Shown: piece by piece, positions 11,469-27,325 of the stretch
How positions within the stretch are numbered: position 1 is the stretch's first letter
Layout of the letters: each line of letters starts with the position of its first letter
Assembly (NCBI GenBank): GCA_047967505.1
Contig: CM106540.1
DNA length: 64,000 bases
Reading direction: 5' to 3' (one strand)
Source: Dipteris shenzhenensis
Taxonomy: Eukaryota > Polypodiophyta > Polypodiopsida > Gleicheniales
Translations under genes and position numbers: made by a program
The notes under the pieces: model-generated
What the model was told of the DNA's origin: nothing
What the model saw: only the letters and a program-made list of their open reading frames with translations
The model's database searches: none

Positions 11469-16183
<4,715 letters not shown>

Positions 16184-17196
16184 CTTCTGAAGTAACAGGT
16201 GTAATATCCTTCAGGAATGAAAGCTGTGTTCCAAATGATTTTTTCATAGTTCTCATAGACAGAGTTCTTACTTTTGGCTGTGAGCTTGAACAGTGTAATA
16301 TGGCTTACGTTTAAGGTAAAAGAGCCAATACTTAGTTAAAGTTTCTTCTTCGGCATATTTTTAACTGAAGCTGATCAAATGAGATGACATGATCTTTGGT
16401 AAGTGCCTTTTGAGACATGTTTTTGACTTCCGAAGTAAACGTTCTCACTACCTTATTTAGTGCATGGATGTCTGCATATTTGACATGCTTAAACTTACGG
16501 TAGATGAATATGAATCTTATGACATGTGCTTTATGGTGTGCACATGACGAAGTTTGTTGTTTGTCGTTGTGTATGTTTCACAGGGAATTTGTTATTTTCC
16601 TCCATTGCGACTGAGGTGCTGTTGCAGTAGAACTTGCTCTCATTACATAGACCTTTATATAAAGAGAAGCTCAATTGTGTATGTGCATATGCATATATGC
16701 AGCGTGTTGAGGTTTGCACAAACGTCTTAATGGCTAGCTGTGAGCCTTGTGGGCTATGTTGTATGAAACGTTTCCATGCAGGAAACGTGGTAGTTTTGAA
16801 ACGTTTCTGAAACACCACTTGAGTTAATAGGATACGGCAGGGGTAGGCTGAAAAAAGTATATTTCTGCTCACATACAGAAACTAGCAATCAAACAAAACA
16901 TGCATCATAGAAGCTAGACGTGTGCGCAAGGCGAGCAATTGGATTCTTGGAGGGCATGAGCAGATGATCCTTGAAGATGTGATTCGTATAGTGCATTGAC
17001 GAATTAGTCGCTATGCACCCACCATGATAATGCAAGAGCCTACCATCATCTCTTATCAGTACTTGCCCTTGTTAGCTTTTCTTCTGGCGCACTTGTAGAT
17101 TAGGCGTTTCCAAGTTTTGGAAACGCCCCAATTTTGAAAACATTAGGATGTTTCTTGCAACTAAGCTTGTGGGCCAGTGTGCATGCTTAGCGAGGG
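16184..17196. other. 3' flank of ALDH, no gene seen
   Basis: Probably holds the 3' UTR at its start. Short palindromes built on 'gaaacgttt/ggaaacg' cluster at 16765-16815 and 17103-17125. Nothing coding is recognised. Confidence 0.5.
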
Positions 17197-17465
17197 TTAG
17201 GGTTCCCATCGGTCTTTTTAGATCTATGTAACGAGAGCAAGTTTTGTATGTTCAACTTTTTAAATTCATTACCCTTTGTAGATCTATTGTATAATTGTTA
17301 GGGTTCCCATGAGTCTTTTTAGATCTATGTAATGAGAGCAAGTTTTGTATATCCAACATTTTAAATTCATTTTATTCTTTGTAGATCTATTGTATAACTC
17401 CTCATTTTGTTTTGTATGTCCAATTTTTTAAATTCCTTTTATCCTTTGTAGATCTATTGTAACTG
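17197..17465. repeat. 101-bp tandem repeat, about 2.7 diverged copies
   Basis: Units start 'ttagggttcccat' at 17197 and 17298 and share 'tttttagatctatgtaa', 'gagcaagttttgtat' and 'gtagatctattgtata'. A third, truncated unit runs to about 17465. Not coding. Confidence 0.8.
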
Positions 17466-17954
17466 TGGACTAATACTTTTAGATTGAGCTATAATGTTGG
17501 TGTTGGTTGATACCCTTGTTATTCAATCATGATATGAAGGTGTTTCCATTTACTAGATAATGTACCTTTGATTTGAAGCATTTTATTAACAAGGGGCTAA
17601 ACACTCATAGAGGATGCCTAGAGAAGTATTCTTTCAAGACACAGTCTTCATTGATGATACAAAGCCCATAGAGGTTGCTTGGGAGGGAGGAAGAGGCTTT
17701 CATAATGGCTTTGGAAACAAACATTTCATGCAAGTACAATGAGAGTCCAATTGAAGACACTTTAAGGCTTCTTGAAGAGAAAAATAAAACAAGTGGAGGG
17801 AAAACAGATGGGGGAATCAATAAGATATGATACTCTACTCAAATAAATCAATATATGATTTCATATAAGAGAGACAGAGAGTACTCGTGGAAGAAGAGTA
17901 AATAGCAAGAGAAAGAGGCTCATTAAGGAAGCATATACATAGATGAAAGAGGGA

Positions 17955-17958
<4 letters not shown>

Positions 17959-17994
<36 letters not shown>
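17959..17994. repeat. (GA)n microsatellite followed by a G-run
   Basis: About 14 GA dinucleotides run directly into eight Gs. Ordinary simple repeat. Confidence 0.9.
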
Positions 17995-18871
17995 CTTGAG
18001 GATGTATAAGAGCTATAGGAACTCTTGTTAAACAATGGAGAGGAGGGCTCCTTTAATAGGTGTTTTGTCACCCTACTTAATGTAACAATTGTTGTCTGTA
18101 TAAGCCAATAAATGACCTTCCATGTTCTTTTTTGGCTACTCTTGATGTTATGAATCCTTCTCAGAATATCCCATGGTATCTTGGACTATACAAAGGACAA
18201 GTGCCATGTGAAGCCTACATGGTTTCTTACTTTCCATATGGAAAAATCCTTAACTCCACATAAAGGTTTCTCCTTTGAAGGTCATACTTCTCCATAATTC
18301 TCCACTCCTTCACATGCCTTGGCATTTTAGGGCACATGGACATGAGTCCCATTTCTTTATACGCCTCATTCTCCTATTTTGTCATAATTCAAATCATTCT
18401 CATGCCATGCGAATGTATTTATAATTCATACACTTTGATTTATAATGATCCACTCCACTCATCCTCCTAATCCCTTATGGGAAATAAATTAATAGCCACT
18501 AAGCCATGATTTGGTCATTTATGCCTCAATCTTATTTCACACAAAATCTACGTTTGAGGCACATTGGGAGGGGTGGATTGACATAATCTAATTTGCAAGC
18601 TTTGCATGTAAATTTCTTCTCATGCATTTGCAAGATTCTTAATCTTAAATGGATTGAAAGCATTAGGGGAGAATTGGGGTCTCAAAAGGGCCTCATAAGG
18701 AATGGGTTAAGAAATGGATTAGGCCTAATGAAAGTCCTATTGTGGGGTCCAAGGGAGTCCTAACCCCCCCTACCTAGGTGGGTTAAGCCTAGTTGATCCC
18801 ACCTCTTATACCTCTTACACTTAGGTGGGGGCCACCTCTTACACCTCTTACACCAAGGGGCACTTTTCCCA
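17995..18871. other. Gene-free region
   Basis: Nothing coding is recognised. A patch at about 18650-18705 is the reverse complement, imperfectly, of about 29690-29740. Short 'cacctcttacac' repeats occur at 18810-18855. Confidence 0.5.
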
Positions 18872-18992
18872 AAGTCAAAATTTTGAAATTTGAATTTGAA
18901 TTTCCTCTCTCTCCCTCCTCCCTCCATCCTCCAAAGTCAAACTTTTGAATTTTGAATTTTAAATTTGAATTCCCTCCTCCCCTCATCCTCCT
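18872..18992. repeat. Tandem pair of ~60-bp units leading into a pyrimidine tract
   Basis: Units at about 18872-18931 and 18932-18992 both run 'aaagtcaaa.ttttgaa..ttgaattt..' and then into 'ccctcctccc...catcctcc'. Diverged tandem duplication. Confidence 0.7.
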
Positions 18993-19380
18993 CCTTGTCT
19001 CCCTCTTCCCTCCTCCTCTGCCACACGTCCCATTCCTCCTCCTCCTCCTCATCCCTTTGTCCACATGCCTTCTCCTCCCTCCTCTCACATGCATCCTCCT
19101 CCTCCCCCTATTGCTTTTTCCTCCTCCCTCCTCCCACATGCGTCCTCCTCCTCCTCCCCTGTTGCTTTTTCCTGCTCCTCCTCCTCCTCCTCCCTCATGC
19201 TCATCCATTCTCATCTTCCCTCATACTCATGCCTACTCCTCCTTCCTCCTACTCATGCAAGCTTCTCTTGCCTCATGCTCACGCCTGCTCCTATTGCTTC
19301 TACTCCTCCTACTCATGCGTATTCGTCTGCCTTCATCCTCACACCTCGTCCTTCGCTTGCTTCTCCTCCCTCATAATCAT
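18993..19380. repeat. Pyrimidine-rich (CTC/TCC)n low-complexity tract
   Basis: Almost purely C and T on the plus strand, with recurring 'tcctcctcctc' and 'ctcatgc' words. Three overlapping plus-strand frames stay open only because TCC/CTC triplets lack stops. Their Ser/Pro/Leu-only composition argues against a gene. Such tracts can form triplex DNA. Confidence 0.85.
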
Positions 19381-20583
19381 TCATGGTTCTTTTCATCCCT
19401 CCTCAAACATCACCTACCTTCTATCATGGCCTATCATAGTCTCTGTAAACTCTGCGACTATTGATGGCATCATTTGTGGAGATCTCCCATGTTACCATGT
19501 GATCGTACAGTTGCATGATCAATATGTGATCCATGATTGTTTTTTCCAAGAAAAGAAGCATCTTGAACCTCAGTAGGTGCTCTAAAGAGGAGAATATGAG
19601 ATAAAATGTTTATTTCATAGTGTTTCAATGTAATTTCTTACTTTGAATTATCCACAGTGGTGCATTGCTTTTGCTAAGGTTCCCTTAGTTGTTCTTTCAG
19701 AACCTTCATGGAGGATGATATGAGAACGGTGGGCATGGATGATATGGACTCTTCATATCGAAAGACACAAAGTCATGCATGAGTAAGTTGTTTTGGAGGT
19801 GATGCTGGACTTGAAGGGAATGGTGATGCAAACGAGATGCCTGGAGCTTGTGATGCTGCTAATGTAAGTCTTGAAGCTCAAAAGTTTATTGAAGAAGAAG
19901 AATTCACATGATGCATTATATTTAAATTTAAATTTCTAAAATGATGTTTCTTCATATGTGTAGTAGCAAGCAGGAATGGAGAATCTATCATTTGGAATAA
20001 GAAGGCATGGAGAATTCACAGTATTGACCCAAGGCAACCTACTGATCCATTCCAATGTGTTGTATATGAGATTATAAGAACTTACGAGTTGAATATGAGA
20101 TTCTAAATAGCATAGCAGTCTTTCTAAGGACTTGGTCGAGGATTTAAAGACCCTATTATTGGTGTATTAGAGTTGAAGAAGAAGAGAAACAGGCTATGAA
20201 GCCTCTTTGTAATACAATTTGAAATACAAACACCTATTTCTAATAATATTCTTTTATCTAAAGCAAAAAAATTTCATGTATCTATGGCCAAATGGTGAAT
20301 CTTTTGTTATGTCTATTTTAATTATCTGTTGTTTTTAATATTGCATCTTTTTTTATATCAGCTTGCACATAAAAGTTATATCACATTTTGATGTAACTTA
20401 CAAGTCAATAAAATGTTGTTTGCTAAGTTTGGCCATTCCAATACATATGTAGAAGGGATTTGACCATGGCATCACATTGATTAGATGGAGTGTTTAAAAA
20501 CCAAAATTTGAGATTTTCCTACATCACCTTGTAAAGGATTGATGCATTTCATAATTTTCTACGAAGAAATATAGATTTTGAAG
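19381..20583. other. Gene-free AT-rich region
   Basis: No coding sequence recognised. Words near 20420-20560 ('ttggccattccaat', 'acatcaccttgtaaa', 'gatgcattt') recur in the foldback and in the repeats around 21.1-21.3 kb, so this is the edge of a local repeat field. Confidence 0.5.
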
Positions 20584-20908
20584 GGGTAGATGAAGAAATT
20601 TGACAACTTTGGTCATTTCAATGTCAATTTTTAGCAAATGTAGAAGGAATTTAACTGCGGCAAAGAAGGCAAAGTTGGTCAGGACATCATGGGGTGTCCA
20701 AAAATGCCAAAACCCACCATGGCGTGAATTTGGCCATTTGGACACCCTCTAAATGGCCAAATTTGCGCCGTGGTGGGTTTTTGCATTTTTGGACACCCCA
20801 TGACATCCCGACCAACTTTGTCTTCAGTACCACAGTCGAATTCCTTCAACATTTACCAAAAATGGACATTGGAATGGCCCAAATTGTCAAATTCCTTCAT
20901 CTACCTAA
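20584..20908. repeat. Foldback: ~157-bp inverted repeat with almost no loop
   Basis: The left arm (about 20584-20740) and right arm (about 20749-20908) are reverse complements with roughly 85% identity by eye, separated by about 8 bases. Because of this, frames on the two strands encode similar peptides (HFWTPHD, VKFLHLP), which is a shadow effect and not two genes. Transcription either way would give a long hairpin. It could be a foldback transposon or a small-RNA precursor. Confidence 0.85.
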
Positions 20909-21079
20909 TTGAAATCCATGTGTCTTTATAGATACATCAACTTCAACATAGATAAACATGGAAAAGGAAATATCTACAAAGTAACTTAGCAAATGATGGT
21001 TGGTCAATATGACAACTTATGTGTCTTGTAGCTCAGCTCTTGTAAGAACCTTAGGCAATATATTCTCTATATAATTTCT

Positions 21080-21375
21080 TGTGCTTTGGAGGAACCTTGT
21101 AGGTTGGCTATGTCAATGTAATTTTTAATTTAATCCAGAAGACTTTACACTACATCACCTTGTAAATTTTCATTTTCTTTGTTTATCTTGCCTTTGGAGC
21201 GACCTTTTAGGTTGGCTATGTCAATGAAATATTTGATTTCATATCACTAAATCACCTTGAAATAATTTGATGCATTACATGAGAAAATATATATTTTGAA
21301 GAGAAATCTAAAAATTTCATTTTCTATGTTTTCTTAGTCATGGAGGTTGGCTATGTCCCATGTATCTTTTATTTT
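21080..21375. repeat. Diverged tandem repeats (~115 bp), about 2.5 copies
   Basis: 'ggttggctatgtc' recurs at about 21114, 21212 and 21346. It is preceded by 'gga..ccttgtag' or 'gcgaccttttag' and followed by 'aatcaccttg'. Related words occur upstream near 20520. Not coding. Confidence 0.6.
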
Positions 21376-21624
21376 AATTTTTAGGTTTACTACTCAAAGT
21401 GACATTACCTTATATTGAATTAACAACACATTCAAAATTTCAACCATGTCTCACTCAAAATTATTGCTTATGACATGGTATCTTGCAAGGAAGAGAATGT
21501 GATAAAATGTACATTTTTGTATTATAATCTCTCCATTCAAATACAAAGACTCTTCATAGCCCGTACCTCCTCTTTGCTACGTCTAATACATAGAAAAAAG
21601 AGGCTTTTGAAATCCCCAAGTAAG

Positions 21625-21795
21625 TGTGGGGGTTAAAGGTCACTGTGCCTTAACCCCGGTTATGTACAATACTCAAACACATATATAAATGAATGAAAAA
21701 GAAGATTAGGGTGGTTCTGCACCCACCAAAACTTGTGTGGCTCTCTGTCTCTCTCTCTCCTTCTTCCATTCTTGCTTCCGTTGAGAGCACTCTCA
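21625..21795 (+). repeat. 5' LTR of Copia copy 1
   Basis: 171 bp, TGTGGGGG...CTCTCA, with a CT-rich stretch (ctctctgtctctctctctcc) near the 3' side. Preceded by target duplication gtaag. No difference from the 3' LTR was found by eye. Confidence 0.95.
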
Positions 21796-21797
21796 AC

Positions 21798-21810
21798 TGG
21801 TATCAGAGCC
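21798..21810 (+). promoter_or_regulatory. Primer-binding site, initiator tRNA-Met
   Basis: tggtatcagagcc sits 2 bases after the LTR end. This is the classic plant Copia primer site, complementary to the 3' end of initiator tRNA-Met. Confidence 0.9.
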
Positions 21811-23291
21811 CGGGTGATCTAGCTAAGCGTGCGTGAATGCTTGAAGCTTAGTAGCTCTGTGGGAGGAAGGAGAAGCTTTGTGGGAAACTTTGTGGGTGAC
21901 TTTACTTGCATTCGAGTGTGCAGAGACCTTGGAGGCACCTTTGGAAAAGTCACTTTGGCTTTGCGAAGTGGTTTTGAGAGCCTGTTAAGAGCTTTCAAAG
22001 AAAAAGTCGTTTTTTGAGCTTTTCCCTGTTCCGTTCGATGACAGAGACTCCATATTGACCTATAGAGGCAACTATTGCTTGATTTTGGTGTCCACTTCAC
22101 TTCAGGAGCTTGGAAACACCTTCATTCTTGAATCTGGGATCATTTCATTGGATTTCTGACTCACTGTGTCAGTTTCTGCGTTTTTTGCCCGGGTGTTGGA
22201 ACTCAAGTTTGGAGCAACCATTTGCAGATCTGTCAGTTCCGGTGGACTCAGGAGGTCCTAAAACTTCTATGTTGCTCATCATTTGCACTCCGGTGGAGTT
22301 TACAAACAGCTCTGTTTCCAAAAACGTTTTTCAGTCCGTGTGTTGGACCCAATGATTAAGACCACGGTTTCCAAAACCGTCTGTCCCATTGCGTTCCGGA
22401 CGCCCAAAAACTCCTACCTATCAGTTCTTGCACGATTCGGTGGAGGATTTTCAGAGTTATAAATATCTGTGTATTCGATTTCGTCTCTCTGTTATGCATT
22501 TTTCATACTAAGGTTTTGAAACCTTAGATTTATGCCACATGGCAATGGATAAGTGTTGTCTCCCATTTCTCACTCATCGGTTGGGATTTTGGAGTTCTGG
22601 CAGAAGAGAGATATTTGCAGATTTTCTTGCTGAGTCCGATTATGCAATGGCGCCCATGTTTTGAAGCATCTCAGGTTCTATTTTCAGTAGCGCTCATTAC
22701 CGTGGGACTATGATTTCTTGAGCATACCTTATGCAGATCACTCTGGTTGCAGTACGCTCATTCGTGGTATGCATTGGGTTGCAATGGATGATTTATAGGC
22801 CATTTGGATGCATTGCGGTCCTTGTTGGATGCGCTGATAGGCCCAAATTGCCTTGTGGGATACTATTTTTTATGGACGCTTTGCACATGGATGCTATTTT
22901 ATGCTGAGGGACAGCTTTGACACATTGTTGGTAATGCACTGATAGTGCTATGCTCTCTTGGATGAGATATAATTGATCATATACTAGTGGACGGTGTTTA
23001 TGCTTGAGTCATTTGGCACTTATTGGCATTTTCTTTTGGGCCAGATTTGCTCATATGGATGCATAGTATATGCACATGAGTCAGATGCATCTTTTGATGC
23101 TTTGATCTTTGAGTTTTTTGTGATATTTCAGTCTATTGTGGCATACACATTTGGGTGCACCTGGTATTTGGTGTGATTCTCTCTTGCAGGGACTAGCATT
23201 TGGGATTTTGTTTCATTTGCATCATGGCATCCTCTTCCATGCCTGAAAAGGAGTTTTCAACATTAAAAAGTTTGATGGGACAAACTTTTCT

Positions 23292-26200
23292 TTGTGGAAA
23301 GAACAAATAAGGGATGTGCTTATTCAAAAGAAGCAGATTAAACCCTTGGCAGGGATTGAAGCTAAGCCTGCAAATATGTCTGAGGATGATTGGAATGAGT
23401 TGGATGCATTAGCAAAGTCTACTATTAGACTTCATCTTGTAGAGTCAGTTTATTTCACAGTAGTAAATGAGCAGACTACGGAAGATTTGTGGAAGAAAAT
23501 GTGTGCCACTTATGAGAAGGAAACTGCCTCTAATAAAGTTTACCTCATGAAGAGGTTGTTTGAGCTGCAAATGAAGGAAGGGGTCTCCATTGCTTCTCAC
23601 TTGAATGAATTCAATATTATTTTCAGCCAGCTTCAGGCTCATAAAATGAATTTTGATGCGGAGACTAAGGCAATATTTTTCTTATGTTCATTGCCATCCT
23701 CATGGGATACCTTCCGTACAGCTGTCAGTAACTCTGCACCTAGTGGAGTACTGAAATTTGATGATGTTGTGGGTAGCTTGTTGGCCAAGGAGATTAGACG
23801 GAAGTCTATGGATGGCAACAAGCAGGACGCAGCCTTAAATGTGCAAAGGGGTAGATCACAGTTCAGGGGGAAGTCCCAAGAAAGAGGGAAGTCTCGTAGC
23901 AAATCCAGGGCACGGAACATTGAGTGTTACCATTGTGGCAAGAAGGGCCATATGAAAAAGGATTGCTACAAGCTAAAAAGAGAGCAAAAGGATAAGAAAA
24001 AGAATGCAAATTGGGGTGCAAATCAAAAGGAAGAGAGTCCAAGGGAGGACAAAGGAAAAGTGAAGATCGAGGAGATCAATGCAGTCACACATGATAGTGA
24101 CAATGATGTTCTCTTCATGTCTAGTTTATCTGCAGAGTTGCTTACCACTTCAGATGATGCATATTCCCAGGATTGGATTTTGGATTCTGGTGCTTCATTC
24201 CATGTTACTCCCCATAGGAAATGGTTCTCTACTTATGATAGTGGAAAGACAGGTTGTGTGCATCTTGGAAATGACTATGCATGTGACATAGTGGGAGTAG
24301 GTGACATAAAGTTTTCTTTGGCAAATGGGTCTGCATTTGTTTTGAAACATGTGAGACATGTGCCTAAGTTGACCAAGAGTCTTATTTCAGTGGGTCAGCT
24401 AGATGATGTTGGTTTTCACACCACTTTTGGCTTTCAAAGTTGGAAAATTCAAAAGGGCTCTATGCTTTTGGCTAGGGGTGCCAAGTGTGGGACTTTGTAT
24501 CCCTTACATGTATCAGGGGTATTTGATCATGTTGTTGCAATAACCGAGCAGCCAAGCACTTCTTTGTGGCATTGCAGGTTGGGGCACATGAGCCAGAATG
24601 GAATGAAACTCTTATGCCGTTTGGGTTATGTACCGCATTTGAGTTTCTCTGATTTTGAATTTTGTGAGCATTGTCTCTATGGGAAGCAGACTAAATCAGC
24701 CCATAAAAGAAGGGGAAAGAAAGAGTTTGAAATGCTTGATTCGGTGCATTCAGACGTATGTGGTCCCATGCCTACACGGTCATTAGGCGGGGCTGAATAC
24801 TATGTGACATTCATTGATGATGCAACTAGGAAAGTGTGGGCTTATGCTATAGCTCGGAAGAGTGATGTGTTCCAGGTATTTCAGAAATGGCTGGCCTTGG
24901 TTGAGAATCAGTCAGGTAGAACGCTTAAATGCCTACGGACTGACAATGGTGGAGAGTATCTCTCTCATGACTTTCAGCATTTTTGTAATACTCGTGGGAT
25001 TAAGAGGGAGCTTACATCCCCTCGTACTCCAAAGCAAAATCCAGTTGCAGAAAAGATGAACCGTACCATTCAAGAAAGGTTGCAATGCATGCTTTCCAAT
25101 GCAAGTCTTTCTGGTGGTTTTTGGGCTGAGGCAATGAAGACTGCAGTGCATGTGAGCAATAGATCACCTAGTAAGAGTTTGGATGGTGGTATTCCTGAAG
25201 AGGCATGGAGTGGCAAGAAGCCCTCTTACTCTCATTTGCGTATATTTGGGTGTGAGGCATATGCACATGTGCCAAAAGAGCTTCGAAAGAAGCTAGATCC
25301 TAAGTCTAGGAAATGCATCTTTCTGGGTTATGGTGAAAGTGGAGAGATGGGCTATCGTCTCTGGGATCCAGAAACAAAGAAGATCATACGCAGCCATGAT
25401 GTGGTCTTCAATGAGAAGAAGATGCATAAGGAACCCATGAGGGATGTGGAAATGAGGAGAATCACTTTCCAGGATGTGAATCCACCTGCATATGTTGATA
25501 GACAGCAAGCTGTCCATGCACCAAATGTGCAAGAAATGGTACAACCAAGTACTCCCACAGGTATACAATCAAGGGTAGATGATGGATCATCTATTGGTGG
25601 AAATGATGAGCCAAATGTGGCTGATATGCAAGTGGGACAGCAAGCTGAAATGCCCTTGAGAAGATCATCTAGAGTGTCTAGACCGCCTGATAGGTTTGTT
25701 CCAGGGGTAGACTATGTGATGCTTACTGATTGCGGGGAGCCTTCTTGCTATAGAGAGGCTATGATGCGTGAGGATCAACGCAAGTGGGAGTATGCTATGC
25801 AATCAGAGATGAGTTCACTTATGAAGAATAAGACTTGGGACTTGGTTTCTTTGCCACATGGAAAGAAAGCATTGCCATGTAAATGGGTCTACAAAATGAA
25901 GGTCACAGGTGATGATGTGCCTAGGTACAAGGCCCGTTTGGTTGCTAAAGGGTTCAAGCAAGAGAAGGGTGTGGACTTTGATGAGATATTCTCTCCGGTT
26001 GTGAAGATGACCACACTTAGATGCATGCTTGGACTAGTGGCATCAGAGGATATGGAGCTTATGCAGATGGATGTCAAGACAGCTTTCTTGCATGGGGAAA
26101 TTTACATGGTGCGGCCGGAAGGCTTTGAAGAAAAGGGCAAAGAGCATTTAGTTTGCAAGCTGAAGAAGAGTCTCTATGATCTTAAGCAAGCACCTAGAGA

Positions 26201-27272
26201 ATGGTATCAGAAGTTTGATGCTTTCATTCAGTCCCAGGGTTTTAGAAGGAGTGAAATTGATCACTGCCTCTACACTAAAAGGGCTAAGGATAATAGCCTG
26301 ATAATCTTGGCACTATATGTGGATGATATGCTATTGGCTAGCAAGAACACTTATGAGCTAGATGCATTAAAGGCCAAGTTGCATGAGGCCTTTGATATGA
26401 AGAATTTGGGACTTGCAGGTCATATTCTTGGTATGCGCATCACGCGTGATCGGAGTAGGAAACTCCTTTGGCTTTCACAAAAAGAGGTTACCAAAGTATT
26501 GCAGCGTTTCAATATGGAGGGGGGGAAGGCAGTGAGTACTCCATTGCCTCCATATGTGAAAGTGAGTCATACAGATAGTCCCAAATCAGATGAGGAGAGG
26601 GCCATGATGGCCAAGGTTCCTTATGCATCAGCAGTTGGGAGTGTTATGTATGCTATGATAGCTACTAGACCAGACATTGCATTTGCAGTGGGAGTTGTTA
26701 GCCGGTATGTGGCTAATCTAGGAAAGAGGCATTGGGAGGCAGTTAAGTGCATCATGAGGTACATGAAGGGTACCAAGGAGATGTGCATCTGCTTTGGTAA
26801 AGGAGACATGCGTGTACTTGGGTACACAGATTCAGACTATGCAGGGCATGTGGATAGTAGGAGATCCACTTCTGGTTATGTGTTCACCTTTGCAGGTGGT
26901 GCAGTGTCGTGGATGTCTCGCGCACAGAAGTGTGTTGCTTTGTCTACCACAAAGGCTGAGTATGTTGCAGCCACAGAGGGTTGCAAGGAGGCTATATGGC
27001 TTGATCGGCTAGTGGGAGATTTGGGGATTCATACAGGTGTACCGACATTGCATAGTGATTCCATGAGTGCTATTCAGCTAGCACAGAATCCGGTCTTTTA
27101 TGCAAAGACCAAACACATTGAGGTCAGGTACCATTTCATCAGGGAGGTACTTGAGGACAAGCGCATAGAGCTTGTCAAGGTTCATACAGATGATAACCTT
27201 GCAGATATGCTGACGAAGAGTCTACCTAGTCAGCGGTTTGAGTATTGTCGTGTATTGATGGGCATTGGATAG
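23292..27272 (+). CDS. Copia gag-pol polyprotein, open but with defects
   Basis: One frame of 1,326 codons. Domains in order: Copia-type gag (about 1-200); zinc knuckle CX2CX4HX4C at 212-225; aspartic protease DSGA with Asp298; gag-pre-integrase H427/H432/C458/C461; integrase Asp488, Asp551 and Glu587 (35-residue D-E spacing); reverse transcriptase from about 864 with Asp927 and YVDD at 1009-1012; RNase H with Asp1180 and Glu1223. The frame opens at a TTG, not an ATG. The ATG at 23224, conserved in copy 2, is out of frame because of a 1-base deletion near 23253; the first in-frame ATG is 23376. Copy 2 has 4 more residues after FLHG, lost here by a 12-base deletion at 26096/26097. SLYDLKQ replaces the usual SLYGLKQ, and TTKAEY the usual TTEAEY. 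Functionality is doubtful. Confidence 0.93.
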   Translation: MWKEQIRDVLIQKKQIKPLAGIEAKPANMSEDDWNELDALAKSTIRLHLVESVYFTVVNEQTTEDLWKKMCATYEKETASNKVYLMKRLFELQMKEGVSIASHLNEFNIIFSQLQAHKMNFDAETKAIFFLCSLPSSWDTFRTAVSNSAPSGVLKFDDVVGSLLAKEIRRKSMDGNKQDAALNVQRGRSQFRGKSQERGKSRSKSRARNIECYHCGKKGHMKKDCYKLKREQKDKKKNANWGANQKEESPREDKGKVKIEEINAVTHDSDNDVLFMSSLSAELLTTSDDAYSQDWILDSGASFHVTPHRKWFSTYDSGKTGCVHLGNDYACDIVGVGDIKFSLANGSAFVLKHVRHVPKLTKSLISVGQLDDVGFHTTFGFQSWKIQKGSMLLARGAKCGTLYPLHVSGVFDHVVAITEQPSTSLWHCRLGHMSQNGMKLLCRLGYVPHLSFSDFEFCEHCLYGKQTKSAHKRRGKKEFEMLDSVHSDVCGPMPTRSLGGAEYYVTFIDDATRKVWAYAIARKSDVFQVFQKWLALVENQSGRTLKCLRTDNGGEYLSHDFQHFCNTRGIKRELTSPRTPKQNPVAEKMNRTIQERLQCMLSNASLSGGFWAEAMKTAVHVSNRSPSKSLDGGIPEEAWSGKKPSYSHLRIFGCEAYAHVPKELRKKLDPKSRKCIFLGYGESGEMGYRLWDPETKKIIRSHDVVFNEKKMHKEPMRDVEMRRITFQDVNPPAYVDRQQAVHAPNVQEMVQPSTPTGIQSRVDDGSSIGGNDEPNVADMQVGQQAEMPLRRSSRVSRPPDRFVPGVDYVMLTDCGEPSCYREAMMREDQRKWEYAMQSEMSSLMKNKTWDLVSLPHGKKALPCKWVYKMKVTGDDVPRYKARLVAKGFKQEKGVDFDEIFSPVVKMTTLRCMLGLVASEDMELMQMDVKTAFLHGEIYMVRPEGFEEKGKEHLVCKLKKSLYDLKQAPREWYQKFDAFIQSQGFRRSEIDHCLYTKRAKDNSLIILALYVDDMLLASKNTYELDALKAKLHEAFDMKNLGLAGHILGMRITRDRSRKLLWLSQKEVTKVLQRFNMEGGKAVSTPLPPYVKVSHTDSPKSDEERAMMAKVPYASAVGSVMYAMIATRPDIAFAVGVVSRYVANLGKRHWEAVKCIMRYMKGTKEMCICFGKGDMRVLGYTDSDYAGHVDSRRSTSGYVFTFAGGAVSWMSRAQKCVALSTTKAEYVAATEGCKEAIWLDRLVGDLGIHTGVPTLHSDSMSAIQLAQNPVFYAKTKHIEVRYHFIREVLEDKRIELVKVHTDDNLADMLTKSLPSQRFEYCRVLMGIG

Positions 27273-27325
27273 TATGCTCACTAGTTATTCTCCCTTAAAG
27301 GCACATTGTCCTTTAAGTGGGAGGT

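Noticed and set aside
18952-19576. Three overlapping plus-strand ORFs of 103-203 codons
   Set aside because: They lie in a CTC/TCC low-complexity tract. Composition is nearly only Ser, Pro, Leu, Phe and His, and all frames are open because such triplets lack stops.
20524-20912. Two similar ORFs on opposite strands, as if a gene pair
   Set aside because: The similarity follows directly from the inverted repeat at 20584-20908.
25293-25568. Antisense ORFs within the Copia gag-pol frames (also 45073-45348, 23639-23920, 43437-43718)
   Set aside because: They are mirrored between the two copies only because the sense coding sequence is conserved. There is no independent motif.
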